Source: Alphaproteobacteria bacterium (GTDB taxonomy: Bacteria; Pseudomonadota; Alphaproteobacteria; Bin95). From it: DNA of 36,247 nt. Under the pieces are notes generated by a model that worked only from the letters and a program-made list of their open reading frames with translations, had not been told where the DNA came from and searched no databases. Positions within the stretch are counted from its first letter, which is position 1; every line of letters starts with the position of its first letter. The DNA lies in assembly GCA_022825195.1 (NCBI GenBank), contig JAJDYL010000155.1:1-36247 (forward strand). Direction: 5' to 3'. Shown here one piece after another: positions 16,258 through 23,761 of this stretch. The translations under genes were made by a program, and so were the position numbers.

Positions 16258-17169
16258 TCAGGAGCCGGCGGCCTGTCCGGAGTCGGTCTGGCCCTTCACG
16301 AGTTCGAGCCAGGCGACGATGTCTTGCCGTTCTTCTGCCGTGGCCGAGAACCAGAGAATCTGGACACGTTCGAGAACGGTCTTTTCGGGCGCGCCTTCCA
16401 ACCTCGGTTCGGGCGCTCCGGGTGGCTCCTCCGGAGATTCCCCCTCTTCCAGTTCCCGGCGCGGGTGGATGTCGGAGAGCTTTCGGACTTCGTACTCGGC
16501 CCTCTGGAGGCCCTCCAGCAGGATCTCCTGTTCGGCGTCGTCCAAGCCGGAAACGGTGAAGAGGTCGCCTTCCCGATACGCCACGGCGGTGACGGCGAGC
16601 TCTTCGCGCAGCTCGGGAATGATCTTTTCTCCAATGCGCAGCGCACGGCGGATCGTCCAGGGAGAAAACGGCGTGAAGGACGAGGTCTCAGCGACGAAAC
16701 CGCGGTGCGAGGCACCGTCGTTTTGACCCTGGTAATTGGAGCTCCGCCGGTCGCCCCCGCGCTTGGTTTCTGGATAGAGCCGCTCGTAGATCTCCTTGCG
16801 GCGCGCGAGGAATACGCCGCGGTCGAGCGGGTTGAGCTCGGCGCGCATCAGGTTCTCGTCAATCTCCAGCAGCGCCAGCGTGTCCTCGTCGAGCAGGTCG
16901 AGGACAAAAGCCTCGATATGCGTCCAGCCTAGGTGGCGCGCCGCCTGAAGCCGATGGGCACCAGAGACCAGCGTGTACCGGTCGCCCTCCATGCGCACCT
17001 GGATCGGATACTGGAGGCCGTGAATCTTCACGCTCTCGGCAAGGTGCTGGACGGTTCCGTTGTTTATCGTCCGCAGACGCTGGCCGAGATCGATCCGGTT
17101 CAGCTCCAGAAGGACCGTCTGGCGGGGTTCCTCCCGCATGACGACGGGGGTGGCGGCTGGAGCGTCCAT
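16258..17169 (-). CDS. ParB-domain partition protein, paralogue 2 (303 aa)
   Basis: A ParB N-terminal domain covers about 20-125: SVKIHGLQYPIQV, then LVSGAHRLQAARHLGWTHIEAF (the GxxR motif as GAHR), then LLEIDENLMRAELNPLD (the ENLxRxxLxPxD motif). A helix-turn-helix-like region follows (FTPFSPWTIRRALRIGEKI, about 165-185), then a C-terminal stretch rich in Glu and Pro (EEGESPEEPPGAPEP) and a final helical part. It is closely similar to the protein at 17729-18439, including ERLYPET..GGDR(R/K)S. It lies last in the run that begins with repC, and its ATG shares a base with the previous stop. It probably binds DNA near 16071-16158, though that is inference. Confidence 0.85.
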   Translation of the reverse strand: MDAPAATPVVMREEPRQTVLLELNRIDLGQRLRTINNGTVQHLAESVKIHGLQYPIQVRMEGDRYTLVSGAHRLQAARHLGWTHIEAFVLDLLDEDTLALLEIDENLMRAELNPLDRGVFLARRKEIYERLYPETKRGGDRRSSNYQGQNDGASHRGFVAETSSFTPFSPWTIRRALRIGEKIIPELREELAVTAVAYREGDLFTVSGLDDAEQEILLEGLQRAEYEVRKLSDIHPRRELEEGESPEEPPGAPEPRLEGAPEKTVLERVQILWFSATAEERQDIVAWLELVKGQTDSGQAAGS

Positions 17170-17459
17170 TATTCCTCGCCTTTTGCGTCGGAGCCGTTCG
17201 TGGGGTTATGTGGGTCAACTGGATGGCAGCGTTCGACAATCTGCTGGCGTCGCGCCAGAAGGAGGGTGCGCTCGGTGCGGGTAGGTCCGGGCAGGCAAAG
17301 GCCTGTGTCGATTTCGGTAAGGATGGTAATGATGTCATCCGGGTCTGGGGGGAACTGGCGTTCGAAAACGCAGCAACGCTGTGTCAGCAGTCGGGCGCGG
17401 TCCAGCACGGCCAGGTCGGGCTGGCGAAGACCCGCGTCGATTTCGTCAAGGGTGGTCAT
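17169..17459 (-). CDS. small protein of two tandem repeats (96 aa)
   Basis: It starts MTTLDEIDAGLRQPDLAVLD. It contains two copies of a roughly 40-residue unit, (T)LxEIDxGLxxPxxxxxxRxxLLxxRxxxxERxxPxDPxD: the first at about 3-44, the second at about 46-85. The function is unknown. The start overlaps the 86-aa gene's stop (ATGA) and its stop shares a base with the next ATG, so the three genes are tightly coupled. Small coupled proteins between two parB copies may be partners or regulators of partition. Confidence that it is coding is good because of the overlaps and the repeat. Confidence 0.7.
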   Translation of the reverse strand: MTTLDEIDAGLRQPDLAVLDRARLLTQRCCVFERQFPPDPDDIITILTEIDTGLCLPGPTRTERTLLLARRQQIVERCHPVDPHNPTNGSDAKGEE

Positions 17460-17716
17460 GAGAAGTCTTCTTGGTTGGTGAGCCAGTCGCGGAATTCGTC
17501 GCGCTCGACTTCGGAAGCTTCGTTCCAGAGGTATTCGAGGAATTGGCGCCGGTGGCCCGCGGAGGTTCTCGACCAGAGGGCGGTCAGCCGGTCCAGGTTC
17601 GTCTTTCGGGGAGAGGACGGCCGATTGGGATCCGTCATGAGAGCCGACAGGGATGGAGGTGGCTGCTGTTTGGTTTGCAGCCGCTGCAGCAGGTCCTTTT
17701 GCTTGTCCGGCTTCAT
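17456..17716 (-). CDS. small hypothetical protein (86 aa)
   Basis: It begins MKPDKQKDLLQRLQTKQQPP. A linker of Pro/Ser follows, then a helical tail with alternating aromatic and acidic residues (LTALWSRTSAGHRRQFLEYL, then DEFRDWLTNQEDFS). The tail resembles, at a coarse level, the C-terminal 'WFSATAEERQDIVAWLEL' segment of the second ParB: Trp, a short gap, R(R/Q)xF/I and a closing WL. The two might share a fold or a partner. It starts 12 bp after parB paralogue 1 and overlaps the next gene. Unknown function. Confidence 0.65.
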   Translation of the reverse strand: MKPDKQKDLLQRLQTKQQPPPSLSALMTDPNRPSSPRKTNLDRLTALWSRTSAGHRRQFLEYLWNEASEVERDEFRDWLTNQEDFS

Positions 17717-17728
17717 GTCGGCGATGGT

Positions 17729-18439
17729 CTAGAGGTCTTTCGTGCGGCGGGCTATAGGAGTGTCCGCGAGAGCCTCGCGAAGGGCGGGATCCAGACGCTC
17801 CCCGATGCGGGTGTAAAGGCGAATGGTACGGGGAGACCATGGGGTCGAGGCTGCGGTATCGTCGACGAATGAAGGTTGGCGGGTCTTTGGGGAGTGACTG
17901 TTCTCTCGATCAGATGGCAACGGGTGCCATCTGATATTGTTACGGTAGTCCAAGCTCTTACGGTCTCCGCCGTTCCGGGTTTCCGGGTACAGGCGCAGAT
18001 AGATTTCCTTGCGTTTGGCGAAGAAGTGGGCCTTGTCTATTGGATTGAGCTCGGCCCGGCATAGGTTCTCGTCGATCTCAAGGAGCGTCGCCTCTTCCTC
18101 CTCCAGGCCATCGACCAGAAACGCCTCGATATGCGTCCAGCCGAGCTTCCGGGCCGCGGCAGTGCGGTGGGCGCCGTTGACCAGGCGGAACCGGCCGGGC
18201 TCGATTGTGGTGACCTGGATCGGGTAGATCTGGCCCCGCTGCTCCATGGATTCCGCGATATGCTCGACGGCCGCCTCGTCAACGGCCCGAAGTCGGTCCT
18301 CGGCGACGATCATGTCGAGCGGCGTGGGCAAGGATCGGCGGTGTTGAACGGCGTTCGGGATTTCGACTTCTGCCAAGGCCATGGGGCGGGTGGACATGGC
18401 CTTGCCGATTTTCTTCTCGAGCTTGGTGAGACCGGTCAT
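17729..18439 (-). CDS. ParB-domain partition protein, paralogue 1 (236 aa)
   Basis: The start MTGLTKLEKKIGKAMSTRP follows parA by 17 bp. The ParB domain shows SMEQRGQIYPIQV, RFRLVNGAHRTAAARKLGWT (GAHR motif) and LLEIDENLCRAELNPID. The same LYPET(R/K).GGDR(K/R)S signature as paralogue 2 follows at about 160. The C-terminal part (STPWSPRTIRLYTRIGERL) keeps the helix-turn-helix-like segment, but the protein ends soon after (IARRTKDL). It thus lacks the roughly 70-residue tail of paralogue 2. This could be natural subfunction or a truncation that was tolerated because a second copy exists. With parA directly upstream it is the expected partner of ParA. Confidence 0.85.
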   Translation of the reverse strand: MTGLTKLEKKIGKAMSTRPMALAEVEIPNAVQHRRSLPTPLDMIVAEDRLRAVDEAAVEHIAESMEQRGQIYPIQVTTIEPGRFRLVNGAHRTAAARKLGWTHIEAFLVDGLEEEEATLLEIDENLCRAELNPIDKAHFFAKRKEIYLRLYPETRNGGDRKSLDYRNNIRWHPLPSDRENSHSPKTRQPSFVDDTAASTPWSPRTIRLYTRIGERLDPALREALADTPIARRTKDL

Positions 18440-18456
18440 GGAAACTCTCCGTTTGG

Positions 18457-19116
18457 TCAGGATGCGTCCGGGACGACGGTGAGCGCGGGTTCCGGCCAGG
18501 CGAAGACGGCGCCGGCCAGCGCTCGTGTCTCGACTGCTGCGGGGCTGCGGGCGGCGAACTCGCTCGCTCCCAGGCCGTAGGAGGATGCATGGGCGAAGGC
18601 GGTCCGCTGACGGAGCATTACCGGCAGGATCGGAACGTCCTCGTGGGCCAGCAGGTTCCTGGCGGCGCCAATCGGCCGGTGTCCGCGCGTCGGAGCTGCC
18701 GAGAAGACGATGACCGCGGGCGTCTGCGCCATGCGGCAGACGTCGAGGCTCATCCGGATCGATGCGAGGTCGAACACCTGGGGGCGGCACGGGATGATGA
18801 CCAGGCGGGCCAGTTGCGCGGCGGTGAGCATCGACATGTCGGTGTGCCCTGCCGTGTCGAGGACGATGACCTCGAAGCCGCTCTGTGCAGCTCGGCCGAT
18901 CTCTCTGGGCAGGCGACTGGGCTGTGTCGTGATGACCTCTGGAAACGGCTTGTCGCGAATATCGCTCCAGGTCCCGGAGGAGCCTTGGGGGTCCGTGTCC
19001 ACGATCATCGTTTTCTTGCCGGCCAAGGAGGCCTCGACGGCGAGGTTCGTGGAAATCGTGGTTTTGCCGGAGCCGCCCTTCTGGCTGATGACGGCGTAGA
19101 TGTCGGGTTCGGTCAT
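18457..19116 (-). CDS. parA: ParA-family partition ATPase (219 aa)
   Basis: The deviant Walker A motif QKGGSGKTT (K13, K18) at 12-20 and the Walker A' region MIVDTDPQGSSGTW identify a ParA/MinD-type ATPase. VIVLDTAGHTD is the Walker B. The length of about 220 is that of small type Ib ParA proteins without an N-terminal DNA-binding domain. RepABC ParA proteins (RepA) are nearer 400 residues and have such a domain, so this partition module is of a different sort from classical repABC. It lies between the RepC-tail-like gene (2 bp upstream) and parB paralogue 1. It moves plasmid copies together with ParB-DNA complexes. Confidence 0.9.
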   Translation of the reverse strand: MTEPDIYAVISQKGGSGKTTISTNLAVEASLAGKKTMIVDTDPQGSSGTWSDIRDKPFPEVITTQPSRLPREIGRAAQSGFEVIVLDTAGHTDMSMLTAAQLARLVIIPCRPQVFDLASIRMSLDVCRMAQTPAVIVFSAAPTRGHRPIGAARNLLAHEDVPILPVMLRQRTAFAHASSYGLGASEFAARSPAAVETRALAGAVFAWPEPALTVVPDAS

Positions 19117-19118
19117 GG

Positions 19119-19916
19119 TCAGCTTCCGTTGTGCGTTCTGGGGGTACCGGTGAGGAGAAGCTCCGCGGTTGCGACGTCGAGGCGCAGGGCGGAAGCCATG
19201 TGAAGGTCGAGCAGCTGTCGAAAGACGGCTTCGCAGTCCGGGCTTTGCCCGGCAGAGACGCGGACCGCGGCAATGATGACAGCGACAGCGGCTCCATGGT
19301 GGCCTAACGCGTCGCGTAGCCTCGTCCAGGTATCGCTGGAGAGGCCGTGGTCGATGCTGATGTCATGGCGCGCGTCGTAGTAGACGCCGACCCATCCGGC
19401 GTCTTCGGAGAGCGGTGACCATTCCGGGTCTATCAGGGTCAGCGCGGAATGGACGGCCTTGAGCGACGGAAGATGGTCCGGCGCCCTTGGCGGGGCAGGG
19501 TGGCGCAGCCAACGAAGCTCGCTGAGCAGCGCGGAGCAGGCACCGTCAAGACTAAACCGGTTGGGGTCCACAGCGTCCTCGGCCGCCTGCAGGAACAAGC
19601 GCTGGGGATCGATGTCGAAGGCGCGGATGAGATCCAGGGAGGCGGCGAAGATGCTCGCGGTTGCAGCGCCTCGCTCGCCAAGCTTGTTCGAAACGAGAGA
19701 CCAGGCGCGTGGCGGAGGATGCTGGATGCCGATGAAGGGCTCGTTGATCACCGTGTTCAACTGCCTGGCCGCGGAAATGAGTTCGTGCCAGGTTCTGGGT
19801 GAAGGACCCGGGTTCTTGTAGTGCGCGAGGGAGATGACCGAGAGCGATTCCCGCAGGACCGCGAATGGCGGTAGCTGCAGGCTCTCGGGCTCTGGCGATG
19901 TATGATTGTCGTTCAT
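19119..19916 (-). CDS. hypothetical protein with a RepC C-terminal-like domain (265 aa)
   Basis: The start overlaps the repC stop (ATGA). The N-terminal two-thirds I do not recognise (LPPFAVLRESLSVISLAHYK). The C-terminal part, GLSSDTWTRLRDALGHHGA, then AVAVIIAAVRVSAG and VFRQLLDLHMASALRLDVA, follows the same pattern as the tail of the RepC upstream: LGISPGAWREACTALSP, SLAVVVVAS, AGGYFRKLTEQ. It also follows the general RepC ending (..W..A...LG...AAV.......G...FR.L). It may be a second replication-control or partition-linking protein derived from the RepC tail. This link rests on my reading of the pattern, not on an alignment. Confidence 0.6.
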   Translation of the reverse strand: MNDNHTSPEPESLQLPPFAVLRESLSVISLAHYKNPGPSPRTWHELISAARQLNTVINEPFIGIQHPPPRAWSLVSNKLGERGAATASIFAASLDLIRAFDIDPQRLFLQAAEDAVDPNRFSLDGACSALLSELRWLRHPAPPRAPDHLPSLKAVHSALTLIDPEWSPLSEDAGWVGVYYDARHDISIDHGLSSDTWTRLRDALGHHGAAVAVIIAAVRVSAGQSPDCEAVFRQLLDLHMASALRLDVATAELLLTGTPRTHNGS

Positions 19917-21568
19917 GTCCGGATTCCTTCATGTTCGCCGGAGAAGGGAGATCGCAGGGCGGCGTAGTGCTGCTCGACTTCGTCCACGTACGGCCAGCAG
20001 CGATACCGGGCGACTAGGTCGCGCCAAGCGCGGTTCATGCCCTTTGGGTCGGCGGCTGTACGACAGATGGCAGTCATGGTTGCCAGGTCCGCGCGTTGCC
20101 TCTCGGCCCGCTGCGTCGGCGGTGGTTGCCCTGAGTCCGGAGGGGAAACGGAGTGTTTTTCTTCTGTCGGCGCCGTGATACGGGCTACATGAAGCTGCTC
20201 GCTGCGTTCGATGACGCCCCATAAAGAGCGGGCGAGCTTGCCGATTTCTTTGCGGGTTTGTTCCGTCAGCTTCCTGAAATAGCCTCCGGCGCTCGTGTGG
20301 ATCTCACCGACGTCGTCCCTCGAGGCGACGACAACAACGGCCAGAGAGGCCCAGACCGGGGACAGGGCGGTGCAGGCCTCGCGCCAGGCTCCGGGCGATA
20401 TCCCGAGCTCGCTGCGGCCCAGGTTGGCAGCCCGGACGAATTCATCGGCGGTGGGAGACCGGCTGGCCGGCAGAAAGCGGGTGAGCCGCGGACTGAGAGA
20501 CTCCAGGATCAGCCATGCTGGCGGCCCTCCTGGGACCGGCGCGCCGCCCGGCCTGCCTCGACTATCATGCTCCCTTTCCGGCCATTGGCGGGCGCCGGGC
20601 GGTATGGTCGGCTCAGGGGAGGCGTCGTCCGGGGAGTCTGGCGCTACAAGAGTATTCTCTTGGAATTGGTGTGTAATTGAATTGGGCCCGGCCGCCGGAA
20701 GGTACCCCAGGGTACAAATTTTGGTACCCTGGTCGGCTTGGGGTGAGCCGGAATCAGAGGCTTCTTCTCGTTCCGGTGTCGGTTCTTCTGGTGCAGCCCG
20801 GCGCGGTTTGGTGAGGGCGAGAGCTTGCTCCCGGATGAGGCGCGCGTCTTCGGCCAGAGAGCGAAGAACTCGAACGCCGGAGTTCTCCATTCCCTTGGCG
20901 GACGGTAGCGACAGGGCCCGCGTGAGAAGCGCGCTGAGGTCCGATGCCGGAGCTCGTCCGATGCGAAGGGCTGCCTGGAGAAGAATGCGGGTGTCGCAGC
21001 GAATGGTGGAGATTTCGTGGACGAGGCCGTCGCGCTCGATCTCTTCGTCCCTGGCCAGGCGAGCCGCGCCCTCGATGTCCCGGGCCATGGCAGCAAAGGG
21101 CGAGAAGTCCACGCCATAGGCCCAGAGGATGCGACCATCGTGCTTGCTACGCTTGCCGTTCCGGCGCCGGCTGGCCGTATCGCTCCAGTAGATGAAGCCG
21201 GCACGGGCCAGGTCGCGTTCTATGTTCGATATGGCGCGAGGCTTGACCCCGACCTTTCTTGCGAGCTTGGCCTTGGTCATCCAGACGACAGGCGGCCAGT
21301 CGCCTTCCTCGAAATCGCCGGAGCGAAGCTTCTTGAAGGCCTTGCGAAGGTAGGTGATGTGCCGTTCGCGGAGGCCGAAGCGCTCCGGGACGCCTGCGGA
21401 CTCCAGGAGGTCGAGAAGAGCCCAATGGTCGAGCCCTCCCTCCTGGCCGGACCAGGTCTCGGCGGCCTCGCGGGCGCGGTCGTATTCGGGTTTGTGGATG
21501 CGGCAACCGGTGGGTTCGCGCAGGATGTAGCCACCTCTGAGGTGGCCCGAAGTGCCTTGATCTTGCAT
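19913..21568 (-). CDS. repC: RepC-type plasmid replication initiator (551 aa)
   Basis: The N-terminal part (about 75-170) carries the winged-helix initiator pattern of RepC: VVWMTKAKLARKVGVKPRAI, then SNIERDLARAGFIYWSD, then RRRNGKRS and WAYGVDFSPFAAMA. The C-terminal part (LGISPGAWREACTALSP ... SAGGYFRKLTEQ) is the RepC tail, with an acidic Pro-rich insert between (PEEPTPEREEASDSG). RepC opens the origin, usually within its own coding sequence, and is limiting for copy number. The ATG at 21568 is preferred over a TTG at 21601. It is longer than usual (about 400). The gene is first in its operon, unlike repABC, where repC is last. Confidence 0.85.
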   Translation of the reverse strand: MQDQGTSGHLRGGYILREPTGCRIHKPEYDRAREAAETWSGQEGGLDHWALLDLLESAGVPERFGLRERHITYLRKAFKKLRSGDFEEGDWPPVVWMTKAKLARKVGVKPRAISNIERDLARAGFIYWSDTASRRRNGKRSKHDGRILWAYGVDFSPFAAMARDIEGAARLARDEEIERDGLVHEISTIRCDTRILLQAALRIGRAPASDLSALLTRALSLPSAKGMENSGVRVLRSLAEDARLIREQALALTKPRRAAPEEPTPEREEASDSGSPQADQGTKICTLGYLPAAGPNSITHQFQENTLVAPDSPDDASPEPTIPPGARQWPEREHDSRGRPGGAPVPGGPPAWLILESLSPRLTRFLPASRSPTADEFVRAANLGRSELGISPGAWREACTALSPVWASLAVVVVASRDDVGEIHTSAGGYFRKLTEQTRKEIGKLARSLWGVIERSEQLHVARITAPTEEKHSVSPPDSGQPPPTQRAERQRADLATMTAICRTAADPKGMNRAWRDLVARYRCWPYVDEVEQHYAALRSPFSGEHEGIRT

Positions 21569-21626
21569 GTTTTTCGACGCTCGGCGTCGTCCATGCCTCA
21601 ATCCCCAATTTTTTTGTTTCCCCGGC

Positions 21627-21655
21627 TTGACCGGGCGGACCGGGGAGGTTACCTT
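21627..21655 (+). promoter_or_regulatory. predicted promoter of the antisense RNA
   Basis: TTGACC (21627-21632) and TACCTT (21650-21655) are separated by 17 bp on the plus strand. The -35 is close to the alphaproteobacterial consensus; the -10 is weak (3 of 6). Transcription from here runs away from repC, towards the terminator at 21734. Confidence 0.4.
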
Positions 21656-21659
21656 CCTC

Positions 21660-21770
21660 GTCTGAAACGGCTTCGGAAGGTTCCTGACGCGCTTGTGGGG
21701 ACTGAAGCAACAGTCCGGTTTTCGGGCTAAGATCGGGGAGCGATTTCACAGGGTCGCTCCCCGCTTTTTT
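21660..21770 (+). ncRNA. candidate antisense RNA controlling repC
   Basis: A promoter-like pair (21627-21655) and a strong terminator (21734-21770) face each other on the plus strand, opposite the repC leader. They would give an RNA of about 110 nt antisense to the mRNA upstream of repC. The internal hairpin GGACTG-AAGCAA-CAGTCC lies before the terminator stem. No plus-strand gene exists nearby to need that terminator. Counter-transcribed RNAs upstream of repC are the known copy-number control of repABC plasmids. There the RNA is shorter and lies between repB and repC; here repC is first in the operon, so the RNA covers the operon's leader. Confidence 0.5.
21734..21770 (+). terminator. rho-independent terminator
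   Basis: A 10-bp perfect stem (CGGGGAGCGA / TCGCTCCCCG) with a 10-nt loop is followed by CTTTTTT on the plus strand. On the minus strand no T-run follows, so it ends rightward transcription, most likely that of the candidate antisense RNA. Confidence 0.8.
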
Positions 21771-21844
21771 AAGCCGTTGACTGTATAGAACTTGCCAAGC
21801 ACAATTCTCCGGCTCCAAAGGCTGAATGCCTGCCGGTGTGGTGG

Positions 21845-22978
21845 CTAGGACTGGAGCGGGAACATGCCGGCGAAATGGTTGAAGACATAGCTGTCGAACT
21901 TGCCCTGCCGGATGGAGTCCTCGGCGAGCAGCCGCGCGCGCACCTCCGGGTCGGAGAGGCGGGCGACGCGCGCCGCCAGCGGCAGGTGCGCGAGCTCCAT
22001 GTAGCTCGGGTGGCCCATGAAGGGATGCATGCTGCTCTCGAACCCCATCAGCATCCCGGCCGGGCGGGCGCTCACCTGCATCCGGAGCCTTGCGCCCTCC
22101 GCAACGGCAGCCTCGGTCCAGTCGAGGATGCGCCGCCAGTCGCCGGGGCTCCGGTCGGACTGGGCGAGGATGAAGGACACCGGAAGCCCGGTTTCGCGCG
22201 AGAGGTCGCGCATCCAGACCACATCGTCGCGGAACCGCCCGTCCATGCCGCCGATGCCGAAATCGGTTGCGATCTCGAACACGCCGTGGCCGGCCCGTCC
22301 GCAGGCACGCCCGATGCCCATCAGCTCGTCATGGCCGGCGAAGGTGCCGGGCACCGGCTCGCCGTCGATGGAGCGGTGCAGCATGGTGCGCGAGGAGGAG
22401 AAGCCGAGCGCGCCGGCGCGGAGCCCCTCCTCGACGATGCCGGCCATGGCGGCGATGTCGCCTTCGGTCGGGTCCTCGTTGGCCGCGCCCCGCTCGCCCA
22501 TCGCGTAGGCCCGGACCGCGCCGTGGGGCACCTGCGTGCCGATGTCGAGCGCGTGCGGCATCGCCTCCAGCGCGTCGAGATATTCCGGGAAGGTCTCCCA
22601 GTTCCAGCTCATGCCCTCGGAAAGCGCCGTGCCGGGAATGTCCTCGACGCCCTCCATCAGGCCGATCAGCCAATCGTGGCGGTCGGGCGCGGCGGGCGCG
22701 AAGCCGACGCCGCAATTGCCCATCACCGCGGTGGTGACGCCGTGCCAGCCGGAGGGCGAGAGCCACGGGTCCCAGGTCGCCTGCCCGTCATAGTGCGTGT
22801 GGACATCGACGAAGCCGGGCGTGGCCAGCAGGCCGTCCGCGTCGATCTCGCGCCGGCCGGGACCCGCCTTGCCTCCCGCCTGGACGAAGCGCCCGTCCTC
22901 GATGGCGATGTCGCCCGTGAACGCCGGGCCGCCCGAGCCGTTGACGATGCGCGCGCCGCGAATGACCGTGTCGTGCAT
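21845..22978 (-). pseudogene. amidohydrolase (N-acyl-D-amino acid deacylase family), truncated at the 3' end
   Basis: The N-terminal two-thirds is a canonical member of the D-aminoacylase-like amidohydrolases: IRGARIVNGSGGPAFTGD, then [13 protein letters not shown] (first metal-binding HxH), [15 protein letters not shown] and SSSRTMLHRSIDGEP. Such proteins have about 550-570 residues. This one stops after 377, at FNHFAGMFPLQS. Homologues continue there with a long stretch holding the second half of the metal-dependent barrel (the GLSDGGAH-type motif) and the C-terminal beta domain. The end coincides with the switch from chromosomal to replicon-like DNA, so the gene was cut at the junction. 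It is likely inactive. It follows an SDR gene by three bases, suggesting one operon. Confidence 0.8.
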
Positions 22979-22981
22979 GGC

Positions 22982-23761
22982 TCAGAAGGTGCCCGGATAC
23001 AGGCCGCCGTCCATCAGCACGCTGTTGGCGGTCATGAAGCCGACATGCTCGCTGCAGAGGAAGGCGCAGACCTTGCCGAATTCCTCCGCCGTGCCGAAGC
23101 GCCCGGCCGGCGTGGCGGCCATGCGCTGCTCGCGCGCCGCCGCGATGTCGATGCCGGCCTGTTGCGCTGCATGGACGATGCCGCTCTGCAGCCGGTCGGT
23201 GTCGAACGGCCCCGGCAGCAGGTTGTTGATGACCACATTGCGGTCGACCACCTCCCGGCAGATGGTGTTGCAGAAGCCCTGGAGCGCAAGGCGCGCCGAG
23301 GTCGAGAGGCCGAGATTGGGCACCGGCATCTTTGTGGATTGCGAAGTGATGTTGACGATCCGCCCGAAGCCGCGCTCCGCCATGCCGTCCACCACGGCGG
23401 TAATCATCTCGGCATGGCCGAGAAGCTGGGCTTCCAGCGCCGCGAGCCAGCGCTCGCGCGTGTCGGTGCGGAAATTGCCGGGCGCCGGCCCGCCGGCATT
23501 GGTCACCAGGATGTCGGGCGCGGGGCAGGCGGCGAGAATGGCCTGGCGCGTCTCGGGGACCGTGATGTCGCCGGCGACGGCATTCACCTCGACGCCGGTG
23601 GCCGAGCGGATCTCCGCGGCCGTCGCCTCCAGTTCCGAAGCCGTGCGGGCATTGATCGTCAGATGCACGCCTTCCTCGGCGAGCGCCATGGCGCAGCCCT
23701 TGCCGAGCCCCTTGCTGGCGGCGCCGACGATGGCCCGCTTACCCGCGATTCCGAGATCCAT
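22982..23761 (-). CDS. SDR-family protein with atypical active site (259 aa)
   Basis: The protein has a Rossmann start (GIAGKRAIVGAASKGLGKGCA), a variant of the TGxxxGxG motif. It has the NAG-type stretch ILVTNAGGPAPGNF and a C-terminal part that closes with FMTANSVLMDGGLYPGTF. The catalytic YxxxK of classical SDRs is absent: the position reads PNLGLSTSARLALQGF. A FabG-like SDR subgroup with an imperfect catalytic tetrad is known, and this fits it, so it may be a non-canonical reductase or an inactive relative. The start MDLGIAGK at 23761 is chosen because the longer frame runs into hdaA sequence; the gene overlaps the hdaA end by 23 bp. It forms an operon with the amidohydrolase. Confidence 0.82.
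   Translation of the reverse strand: MDLGIAGKRAIVGAASKGLGKGCAMALAEEGVHLTINARTASELEATAAEIRSATGVEVNAVAGDITVPETRQAILAACPAPDILVTNAGGPAPGNFRTDTRERWLAALEAQLLGHAEMITAVVDGMAERGFGRIVNITSQSTKMPVPNLGLSTSARLALQGFCNTICREVVDRNVVINNLLPGPFDTDRLQSGIVHAAQQAGIDIAAAREQRMAATPAGRFGTAEEFGKVCAFLCSEHVGFMTANSVLMDGGLYPGTF

Noticed and set aside
21770..21850. A tRNA gene as the integration site at the replicon-chromosome junction
   Set aside because: No cloverleaf or T-arm sequence (such as GGTTCGAATCC) can be found on either strand.
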